Assembly: GCA_910588965.1 (NCBI GenBank)
Contig: CAJUSO010000024.1
Location: 1 to 52,137 of the forward strand
Reading direction: 5' to 3'
DNA from: an uncultured Lachnospiraceae bacterium
Lineage (GTDB): Bacteria > Bacillota > Clostridia > Lachnospirales > Lachnospiraceae
Length of the DNA: 52,137 nt
How positions within the stretch are numbered: position 1 is the first letter of the stretch; each line of letters starts with the position of its first letter. A program made the position numbers and the translations under genes. This document shows, one piece after another, positions 1 to 6,635 of the stretch. A model generated the notes under the pieces. That model ran no database searches. It saw only the letters and a list, made by a program, of their open reading frames with translations, and was not told where the DNA came from.

Positions 1-747
1 GCCTTCTGTCTTGTCATGGGTGGAGCAGGTAATGCCGAACAGGTTTGCTTCCATCTCTACGGCGTTCTTGATGTCCATATCATAGCCGTTGTTGATGGCT
101 GCCTTGGCGATAGATACGGCATAGCTTCCCTTGGAAATAATCTTGGACGCCATCTTCTTGGCGGTATCCATCAGTTCTTCTTTAGCCACTACCTTATTTA
201 CCAAGCCAATCCGGTAAGCTTCCTGGGCGTCAATGTTGTCGCAGGTGAAAATCAGCTCTTTTGCCCTGCCCATGCCTACTAAGCGGGCAAGCCTCTGTGT
301 CCCGCCGAAGCCTGGGATGATGCCGAGGCCAGTCTCTGGCTGTGCGAACGTAGCGTTCTCAGCAGCGATACGGATGTCGCAGGCCATGGCAATCTCGCAT
401 CCGCCGCCAAGGGCGAAGCCGTTTACGGCGGCGATGGTAACCTGGCGCATGTTCATCAGCTTGAAGAATGGCTCTGCAGCCCTCATGCCGAATGCCCGTG
501 CCTCTGCGGCGCTGAAGTTTACCATTTCAGCAATGTCTGCCCCAGCCACGAAAGATTTGTAGGGGTTGTCCTTCTTATCCGGGCCGCCGGTTAAGATTAC
601 GACTTTTACGTCGTCCCTTGCTTCGATTTCGGTTAATGCAGCGTTCAGCTCATCCAATGTCTCGCTGTTTAAGGCATTCAGGGCCCCTGGCCTGCTGATG
701 GTAAGGACTGCAATCTGGTCCGCTACATCCAATTTTAAATTGTTCAT
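1..747 (-). CDS. crt: Enoyl-CoA hydratase / 3-hydroxybutyryl-CoA dehydratase (crotonase), 3' end outside window
   Basis: Reading frame open from the window edge to an ATG at 745-747, preceded by a clear AGGAGG site. The 249 visible residues begin MNNLKLDVADQIAVLTI and carry the crotonase signatures: oxyanion-hole region around SFVAGADIAEM, the GGGCEIAMACD segment and QPETGLGIIPGFGGTQR, which hold the two glutamates used for hydration. The frame leaves the window at STHDKTEG, which in this family lies roughly a dozen residues before the C-terminus, so only the tail is missing. Known role of the family: reversible hydration of crotonyl-CoA in butyrate formation or beta-oxidation. The usual partner genes would lie to the left and cannot be seen, so the Crt assignment rather than a generic enoyl-CoA hydratase is inference. 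Confidence 0.9.
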   Translation of the reverse strand, partial: MNNLKLDVADQIAVLTISRPGALNALNSETLDELNAALTEIEARDDVKVVILTGGPDKKDNPYKSFVAGADIAEMVNFSAAEARAFGMRAAEPFFKLMNMRQVTIAAVNGFALGGGCEIAMACDIRIAAENATFAQPETGLGIIPGFGGTQRLARLVGMGRAKELIFTCDNIDAQEAYRIGLVNKVVAKEELMDTAKKMASKIISKGSYAVSIAKAAINNGYDMDIKNAVEMEANLFGITCSTHDKTEG

Positions 748-801
748 GGGTCAAATCCTCCTAATTAATATGTAATTTCATAAACAAATTATGATACTTT
801 T

Positions 802-830
802 ACTATATATCTTTGGCAAAAGTATGTCAA
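802..830 (-). promoter_or_regulatory. Sigma-A type promoter of the crotonase gene
   Basis: On the minus strand, TTGACA (825-830) and TATAGT (802-807) are separated by exactly 17 bases. The ribosome site and ATG follow about 50 bases downstream. The crotonase is therefore probably transcribed from its own promoter and may head an operon that runs off the window. Confidence 0.8.
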
Positions 831-920
831 TAAGGTTATGGCGGTACAAAGCATTTTTTTCAATACACAGCGCTTTCGGTTAAGCCGCGGAAGATGGGTT
901 TTTGGGTGCAGCCTGCAAAA

Positions 921-1796
921 TTATGGTTCCTTCTGCCGGAACATACTTGGCGTGCAGTGGTATTTCTTCTTAAAAATACGGTTAAAATAAGAAAGGTTGT
1001 CAAAGCCTGTGTCCGCGGCAATATTCCCGATGGTATCAGAGGAGGAAAGGAGAAGGCGCGCGGCAATGGTCAGGCGGTAATCGTTCAGGTATTCTGTAAA
1101 GGAAACGCCCATATGGGATTTGAAAAATTTCATAAAATGGGATTTGCTGAACCCACAGATCCCGGCGGCGTCTGGGACGGAAATCTTTTCCTGGAAATTT
1201 GTCTCCACATATTTCAGGATTGCCTTTAAATGGTCCAGGGACTTGCTGCGTGTATGGGGCTGGGGCGGCAGCGTGGCGGAAACCAGCGCATAGAATAGGG
1301 AAAATAGCTGCCCTTTGATTGCCAGCTGATACCCATGGCCAAAGGATCTGCAGATTTCATCCATGGCATTGAGGCAGGCGGCCAGCGCTGGGTAGGGGGG
1401 TGCGCCTGGGGTATAATGGCAGGGGAAGGGGCTTTGCCCCTGCGCTAATGGCTGGAACAGCTTTTCCGTATAATAATCGCCCTGGTAGGCCATAAGCATG
1501 GGGAGCTGGAAAATGATATTTTCGTATTCCATGGAATGCGCGGCAAGCTGGCCGATGGAATGGAGGCGGCCTGGTGGGATGATGGCAATATCCCCCTGCC
1601 CGACTTCAAAAGGCCTTAGGTCAATGGAAATGATGCCCCGCCCTTTCTTGACATAGATAATTTCCATATCATTGTGCCAATGGGTGGGGACTAGTGTAAA
1701 GTCTAAAGGGATGCTGCAGATGTATATGTTGAAGGGGAAGCCTTCGTGGCCGTGGGATTTGGTTTCCTGGTTGTGCTGGTATTCTGCGGTGTCCAT
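921..1796 (-). CDS. AraC family transcriptional regulator with N-terminal cupin domain
   Basis: 291 residues. The N-terminal half is a cupin-like sensor: PTHWHNDMEIIYVKKGRG followed by GDIAIIPPGRLHSIG. The C-terminal ~100 residues form the AraC double helix-turn-helix, with FSKSHFMKFFKSHMGVSFTE and a second helix pair ending FDNLSYFNRIFKKKYHCTP. This architecture is typical of regulators that sense a sugar or small metabolite and activate a nearby catabolic gene. It is transcribed divergently from the glycogen phosphorylase gene across a 218-bp gap that holds a candidate promoter for this gene, so control of glgP is plausible but not shown. The effector is unknown. Confidence 0.88.
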   Translation of the reverse strand: MDTAEYQHNQETKSHGHEGFPFNIYICSIPLDFTLVPTHWHNDMEIIYVKKGRGIISIDLRPFEVGQGDIAIIPPGRLHSIGQLAAHSMEYENIIFQLPMLMAYQGDYYTEKLFQPLAQGQSPFPCHYTPGAPPYPALAACLNAMDEICRSFGHGYQLAIKGQLFSLFYALVSATLPPQPHTRSKSLDHLKAILKYVETNFQEKISVPDAAGICGFSKSHFMKFFKSHMGVSFTEYLNDYRLTIAARLLLSSSDTIGNIAADTGFDNLSYFNRIFKKKYHCTPSMFRQKEP

Positions 1797-1843
1797 AAGG
1801 GGCTCCTTCCATGAGTTCTATGCGGCGGTTAGCCTTTGATAGT

Positions 1844-1873
1844 ATTGTACTATATTTTGCCACCATACTGCAA
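1844..1873 (-). promoter_or_regulatory. Candidate promoter of the AraC-family gene
   Basis: Minus-strand TTGCAG (1868-1873) and TACAAT (1844-1849) with an 18-base spacer; an overlapping TATAGT is an alternative -10. It lies about 50 bp ahead of the ATG at 1796, within the divergent AraC/glgP intergenic region. Confidence 0.5.
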
Positions 1874-1917
1874 GAAAAATCTGGAAATGGGGAGTATACT
1901 GGATGTATTGGGAAGAA

Positions 1918-1968
1918 GGAACTGCCAGGAAATGGTTCTGCCTGGCAGAGCGGTTTCCTGGCAGTTCC
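1918..1968 (+). promoter_or_regulatory. Long perfect inverted repeat in the glgP leader
   Basis: GGAACTGCCAGGAAA (1918-1932) and its exact reverse complement (1954-1968) form a 15-bp stem around a 21-base loop. The loop holds another CCTGGCAG (1941-1948) that can also pair with CTGCCAGG of the left arm, so two mutually exclusive hairpins are possible. A TATACT (1895-1900) just upstream could be the glgP -10 box, putting the structure at the very 5' end of the message. There is no T-run, so it is not a simple terminator. It could equally be a DNA operator; function is unknown. Confidence 0.6.
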
Positions 1969-2014
1969 TGGAAATTGGCTGGCGCACCGGGCCTGTGCGC
2001 AGAAAGGAGAAGAA

Positions 2015-4288
2015 ATGAGTGTCAATGTCAAACAGTTACTGAAGATGTTATTGGAGCAGGAGTGTAACCATAATCTTGCAGGGTGCTCAGATGAGGAGCT
2101 CTACTATGGGCTGCAGAAAATCGTGAAGGATTTGGTGCAGGGCAAGGAAAGCCGGGAAGGGAAGAAAAAAATCTATTATATTTCTGCAGAGTTCCTGATT
2201 GGGAAGCTATTGTCCAACAATATGATTAATCTGGGGATTTATGACGAGGTGGCGGAAATCCTGGCAGATGCCGGCCGGGACATTAACCTGATAGAGCAGG
2301 CGGAGCCAGAGCCCTCCTTGGGGAACGGCGGCTTGGGGCGCCTGGCGGCATGCTTCTTGGATTCTATGGCGACCCTGGGGATGAATGGGGCGGGCATCGG
2401 CCTGAATTACCATTTCGGGCTGTTCTTGCAGACCTTTGAGAACCATTTGCAGAAAGAGAACAAGAATCCCTGGATGGAGCCGAAAAGCTGGCTGACTAGG
2501 ACAGACGTGACCTATCCTGTCCAGTTTGGCGGGTTTACGGTGTATTCCCGGATGTATGATTTGGATGTGACCGGCTTTGACAGCCGGACCAATAAGCTGC
2601 ATTTATTTGATATTGAGACGGTGGACGAGAGCTTAGTGGGGGATGGGATTGATTTTAACAAAGAGGATATTATGAAGAACCTGACCCTGTTCCTGTACCC
2701 GGACGATTCCGATGACGCAGGGCGGCTGCTGCGCGTGTACCAGCAGTATTTCATGGTGAGCAATGCAGCTAGGCTGATCTTGTCTGAATGCGAGGAGAAG
2801 GGCTCTAATTTCTACGATTTGCCGGATTATGCAGCCATCCAGATTAATGATACCCATCCCAGCATGATTATACCGGAATTAATCCGCCTGCTGATGGAAA
2901 AGGGGATCCGTATGCAGGACGCCATTGGGATTGTGTCTAAGACCTGCGCCTATACGAACCATACCATCCTGGCAGAGGCTCTGGAGAAATGGCCGATGGA
3001 TTACCTGAATAAGGCGGTGCCGCAGCTGATGCCGATTATCCGGGAGCTGGATACGCTTGTAAAGGACAAGTTTGAGGACCCATCCGTGCGGATTATTGAT
3101 GGGAACGGCCTGGTGCATATGGCCCATATGGATATCCACTATGGGTACAGCGTCAACGGCGTGGCATACCTGCACACGGAAATCCTTAAGAAAAATGAGC
3201 TGAACAATTTCTATCGGATTTACCCGGAGAAATTCAATAATAAGACAAACGGGATTACCTTCCGCCGCTGGCTGATGCACTGCAATAAGAGGCTGAGCCA
3301 GTTCCTGGACGAGAAGATTGGGAAAGGGTGGCATAAGGATGCAGGCGAGCTGGAGAAGCTTCTGGCATATCTGGAGGACGACCATGTGCTGGGGCGCCTG
3401 GCAGAAATCAAGAGGGAGAATAAGCGCAGCCTGGCATTGTACCTGCAGAAGACTCAGGGGATTGAAGTGGATGAAAATTCCATCTTTGATATCCAGATTA
3501 AGCGCCTCCATGAGTACAAGCGCCAGCAGATGAACGCTTTGTATGTTATCCATAAATACCTGGAAATCAAGCGGGGGAACAAGCCTTCCACGCCCATTAC
3601 CGTGATTTTCGGCGCAAAGGCAGCGCCTGCCTATATCATTGCCAAAGACATTATCCATTTAATCCTGTGCCTGCAGGAAGTGGTGAACCATGACCCGGAG
3701 GTAAGCCCGTACCTGAAGGTCGTTATGGTGGAGAACTACAATGTGACAAAGGCGGAGAAGCTGATTCCGGCCTGCGACATTTCCGAGCAGATTTCCTTGG
3801 CTTCCAAAGAGGCTTCAGGAACGGGGAATATGAAGTTCATGCTCAACGGCGCGGTGACCCTTGGCACCATGGACGGGGCGAATGTGGAGATTGCGGATTT
3901 GGTAGGCAGGGAGAATATCTACATTTTCGGGGAAAGCTCCGATACCGTCATTGAGCATTATGCCAAGGCAGACTATGTGTCCCGGGATTACTATGAGGCA
4001 AACCCGGATATCCGCGAGGCGGCGGACTTTATCGTAAGCGGCAAGATGCTGGAAGTAGGCCGGAAGGAGAACTTAGAGCGGCTTTACAATGAATTGCTGA
4101 ATAAAGATTGGTTTATGACCTTGCTGGATTACAAGGACTATGCGGCAAAGAAAGAGGAAATATACCAGGCATACGAGAACCGCAGGGAATGGGAGAAGAA
4201 GATGCTGGTCAACACGGCCAAGGCAGGGTTCTTCTCTTCCGACAGGACCATTGCGGAGTATGACAAGGATATTTGGAAGCTGAAGTAA
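2015..4288 (+). CDS. glgP: Glycogen/starch alpha-glucan phosphorylase
   Basis: 757 residues from the ATG at 2015, chosen because AAAGGAG sits just upstream; the frame stays open 68 codons further upstream but without a site. The protein cleaves terminal alpha-1,4 glucose from glycogen using phosphate, giving glucose-1-phosphate. The pyridoxal phosphate lysine is K607 in SGTGNMKFMLNG. Other family blocks are EPEPSLGNGGLGRLAACF near the N-terminus, INDTHPSM in the middle, TFRRWL and KRLHEYKRQ. At 757 residues it is somewhat shorter than the ~800-residue enterobacterial enzymes. It is followed after 16 bp by sfsA in the same direction and preceded by an unusual leader hairpin. The divergent AraC gene may regulate it (inference). 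Confidence 0.96.
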   Translation: MSVNVKQLLKMLLEQECNHNLAGCSDEELYYGLQKIVKDLVQGKESREGKKKIYYISAEFLIGKLLSNNMINLGIYDEVAEILADAGRDINLIEQAEPEPSLGNGGLGRLAACFLDSMATLGMNGAGIGLNYHFGLFLQTFENHLQKENKNPWMEPKSWLTRTDVTYPVQFGGFTVYSRMYDLDVTGFDSRTNKLHLFDIETVDESLVGDGIDFNKEDIMKNLTLFLYPDDSDDAGRLLRVYQQYFMVSNAARLILSECEEKGSNFYDLPDYAAIQINDTHPSMIIPELIRLLMEKGIRMQDAIGIVSKTCAYTNHTILAEALEKWPMDYLNKAVPQLMPIIRELDTLVKDKFEDPSVRIIDGNGLVHMAHMDIHYGYSVNGVAYLHTEILKKNELNNFYRIYPEKFNNKTNGITFRRWLMHCNKRLSQFLDEKIGKGWHKDAGELEKLLAYLEDDHVLGRLAEIKRENKRSLALYLQKTQGIEVDENSIFDIQIKRLHEYKRQQMNALYVIHKYLEIKRGNKPSTPITVIFGAKAAPAYIIAKDIIHLILCLQEVVNHDPEVSPYLKVVMVENYNVTKAEKLIPACDISEQISLASKEASGTGNMKFMLNGAVTLGTMDGANVEIADLVGRENIYIFGESSDTVIEHYAKADYVSRDYYEANPDIREAADFIVSGKMLEVGRKENLERLYNELLNKDWFMTLLDYKDYAAKKEEIYQAYENRREWEKKMLVNTAKAGFFSSDRTIAEYDKDIWKLK

Positions 4289-4304
4289 AGGCAAGGATAA
4301 ATTT

Positions 4305-5057
4305 ATGGAATATAACCAGGTAGTTAAGGGGCGCTTTTTGGAGCGCCCCAACCGTTTTATTGCAATGGTGGAGATAGGCGGGCAGATGGAAGCCTGCCAT
4401 GTGAAAAATACAGGCAGGTGCAGGGAATTGCTCCTCCCAGGAGCCAAGGTATGGCTGGAGAAAAGCCAAAACCCCAACCGGAATACAGCTTATGATCTGG
4501 TTACCGTCCAAAAAGGGGAGGCTTTGATCAATATGGATTCCCAAGCCCCCAATAAAGTGGTACTGGAATGGCTGCAGGAAAACAGCTTGCCCCACAAATC
4601 GGCGGAAGTTCCTGTGTGCCTTGGGGCGCCGGGCATGCGCCAGGCAGCAGGGGGGCTCTTTCCTGGAATCACCTATGTGAAGCCAGAATGCAAATATGGC
4701 AGTTCCAGGTTTGATTTTTATGTGGAAGCAGGGGCATGCAGGAAGATTTTTATAGAGGTAAAGGGAGTGACTTTGGAAGAAGATGGTATTGCACGTTTCC
4801 CAGACGCGCCTACAGAGCGTGGGGTGAAGCACCTGCTGGAATTAGGCCGGGCTGTGCAGGAAGGATATGAAGGGGTGGTTCTGTTTGTCATACAGATGGA
4901 GGGCGTCCGCCGTTTTGAGCCCAACGACCGCACCCATCCCCAGTTTGGCGAAGCGCTCCGGCAAGTGTCAGAAGCCGGCGTAAGGATCTTGGCCTATGGC
5001 TGCCAGGTGTGGGAGGGCGGGATTGTGCTGGGCCAGGCGGTAAACGTGAGGCTGTGA
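4305..5057 (+). CDS. sfsA: SfsA family DNA/RNA nuclease-like protein (sugar fermentation stimulation homologue)
   Basis: 250 residues, the normal length for SfsA. It shows the N-terminal OB-like part (FLERPNRFIAMVEI, HVKNTGRCRELLLPG) and the C-terminal nuclease-like core (SRFDFYV, IFIEVKGVTLEEDGIARFPDAPTERG written here in separate pieces: IFIEVKGVTL and ARFPDAPTERG), with the D and E-x-K residues expected of the PD-(D/E)xK fold. In E. coli the protein was named for stimulating maltose use; the biochemical role is unsettled. It follows glgP by 16 bp and probably shares its transcript. A strong 8-bp hairpin lies within its first ten codons. The ribosome site is weak (AAGGCAAGGA). Confidence 0.92.
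   Translation: MEYNQVVKGRFLERPNRFIAMVEIGGQMEACHVKNTGRCRELLLPGAKVWLEKSQNPNRNTAYDLVTVQKGEALINMDSQAPNKVVLEWLQENSLPHKSAEVPVCLGAPGMRQAAGGLFPGITYVKPECKYGSSRFDFYVEAGACRKIFIEVKGVTLEEDGIARFPDAPTERGVKHLLELGRAVQEGYEGVVLFVIQMEGVRRFEPNDRTHPQFGEALRQVSEAGVRILAYGCQVWEGGIVLGQAVNVRL
4328..4349 (+). promoter_or_regulatory. Hairpin inside the first codons of sfsA
   Basis: GGGGCGCT (4328-4335) pairs perfectly with AGCGCCCC (4342-4349) around a 6-base loop. It starts about 8 codons into sfsA and is not followed by T residues. It could slow translation or protect the upstream glgP message end; this is inference from structure only. Confidence 0.5.
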
Positions 5058-5082
5058 GGGTTCCTATCGGTGATAGGGACCC
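5058..5082. terminator. Shared hairpin terminator between convergent sfsA and CNNM gene
   Basis: An 11-bp stem (one G-U pair on the plus strand) with a 3-base loop occupies essentially all of the 26 bp between the sfsA stop (5055-5057) and the minus-strand stop (5084-5086). T-runs are poor on both sides, so efficiency is uncertain. Confidence 0.65.
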
Positions 5083-5083
5083 C

Positions 5084-6361
5084 TTAACTTTCTTTCCCTG
5101 CGGTCTCTGGAAGCCGCAGAAATATTTTGTTGATACGGTTTTTCTCCATGTCCTCTACCCGGAGGAACACATCTTCCGGCGTGGAAATGGATTCCCCTAC
5201 CCTGGGCAGGTGGTCTAACAGGCCAATCATATACCCGCCGATAGAATCATAATCCTCGGAAATCAAATCCAGGTTTAGCCTGTCGCACAAGTCGTTCAGG
5301 TTCATGGAGCCTTGCACCATATATTCGGAGTTATTGATTTTCTGGATGGGGTCTTCTTCGTCCAGGTCATATTCATCCCGGATTTCCCCCACGATTTCTT
5401 CCAGCAAATCTTCTAAAGTAATCAGGCCGGCGGTAGCGCCGTATTCATCCAGCACAATGGCGATGTTGATGGATGATTTCCTCATTTCAAGCAGCAGTTC
5501 CGCCGTGTTTTTATGTTCATAGGTGTAGTAGGCTTTGCGCATAATGCTGCGGACAGAAAATGATTTCTTGTCCTCTGCAAGCAGCAGGTCCTTCATGTTG
5601 ATAATGCCCACCACATTGTCTGTGGAATCTTCATATACCGGGAGGCGTGTGAATTTGTCTTCCCGGAAAATCTCCAGGAGCTCGTCATAGGTATTATTAA
5701 TGTCTGCAAAAGTCATATCAATCCGGGGCACCATGACCTCTTTGGCCTGGGCGTCGCCGAAATCGAATACGTTGTTAATCATTTCCCGCTCTTCTGTCTC
5801 AATGACGCCTTCCTCATGGCTTACATCCACAATGGTACGCAGTTCATCTTCTGTCATCGTGTTCTGGTTTGCAGAAGCATCCACGCGCAGCAGCATCAAA
5901 AAGCCCATGGACAGTTTATTGATAATGAAAATGGCTGGGGTCAGCACTTTCATAAGGCCGTTAATAAGCCCTGCATAGGCCAGGGAAATCTTATCAGCAT
6001 GGATCGTGGCAAAGGTTTTAGGGGAAATTTCGCCAAAAATCAAGACTAGTATGGTCAGGGACCCAGTTGCAATCCCTGCGCCTGCATTCCCAAACAGCTT
6101 AATGGCCAAGGCGGTGGCAATGGAAGATGCGGACAGGTTCACCACATTGTTGCCAATTAATATGGCGCTAAGCATCTTGCCGGAATCATCTGTGATTTCT
6201 AAGACCCGTTTGGCCCGTTTGTTGCCTTCCTCTGCCATGCTCCGAAGCCGGATTTTGTTAGAAGTGGTCAAAGCTGTCTCCGCAGAGGAAAAGAAGGCGG
6301 ATAACAATAATAAAAAAATAACAATCAGTAACTGTATGACGTCACTGGTATCCAAGTGCAT
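5084..6361 (-). CDS. Hemolysin-family/CNNM membrane protein with CBS pair and CorC_HlyC domain
   Basis: 425 residues. Order: DUF21/CNNM membrane domain with four hydrophobic segments (residues about 1-190, starting VIQLLIVIFLLLLSAFFSS), a conserved EEREMINNVFDFGD linker, a CBS pair (MVPRIDMTFADI and ITLEDLLEEIVGEI), then a CorC_HlyC transporter-associated domain (SMNLNDLCDRLNLDL, YDSIGGYMIGLLDHLP). Homologues act in magnesium or other divalent cation export at the plasma membrane; the hemolysin name is historical. AGGAGAG precedes the ATG, and a good minus-strand promoter lies 60 bp upstream. It stands alone, convergent with sfsA. Confidence 0.92.
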   Translation of the reverse strand: MHLDTSDVIQLLIVIFLLLLSAFFSSAETALTTSNKIRLRSMAEEGNKRAKRVLEITDDSGKMLSAILIGNNVVNLSASSIATALAIKLFGNAGAGIATGSLTILVLIFGEISPKTFATIHADKISLAYAGLINGLMKVLTPAIFIINKLSMGFLMLLRVDASANQNTMTEDELRTIVDVSHEEGVIETEEREMINNVFDFGDAQAKEVMVPRIDMTFADINNTYDELLEIFREDKFTRLPVYEDSTDNVVGIINMKDLLLAEDKKSFSVRSIMRKAYYTYEHKNTAELLLEMRKSSINIAIVLDEYGATAGLITLEDLLEEIVGEIRDEYDLDEEDPIQKINNSEYMVQGSMNLNDLCDRLNLDLISEDYDSIGGYMIGLLDHLPRVGESISTPEDVFLRVEDMEKNRINKIFLRLPETAGKES

Positions 6362-6422
6362 CTCTCCTTTCGATCTATGAGTGTCCTGGGGAAGTAGCTG
6401 TGCCCAAAAGGCACTCTATACT

Positions 6423-6451
6423 AATATACTTGATACGGCTGGATTTTGCAA
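6423..6451 (-). promoter_or_regulatory. Promoter of the CNNM/CBS gene
   Basis: Minus-strand TTGCAA (6446-6451) and TATATT (6423-6428) with a 17-base spacer, about 60 bp ahead of the start codon at 6361. Confidence 0.6.
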
Positions 6452-6635
6452 GGAATTTAGGGAAATTTTAGAAATTTAGGGATGCATGTGTTATGGCCCG
6501 CGGCTTGGAGACGCCCAGAAGGCTTTACTGCCGGGGGATATTTTTGGAGAAATAATATAGTTTAGGGGAATGAAAACAAAGGGGTTTTGTGCAATAATAG
6601 GATAACTGGAAAAAATATGCACAAAAGGAGGCTAT

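Noticed and set aside
1811..2014. N-terminal extension of GlgP by 68 codons
   Set aside because: It would translate through the candidate promoter and the 15-bp hairpin, has no family similarity, and the AAAGGAG site supports 2015.
2879..3658. 259-codon open frame antisense to glgP
   Set aside because: Shadow of the phosphorylase coding frame; no ribosome site and no recognisable protein features.
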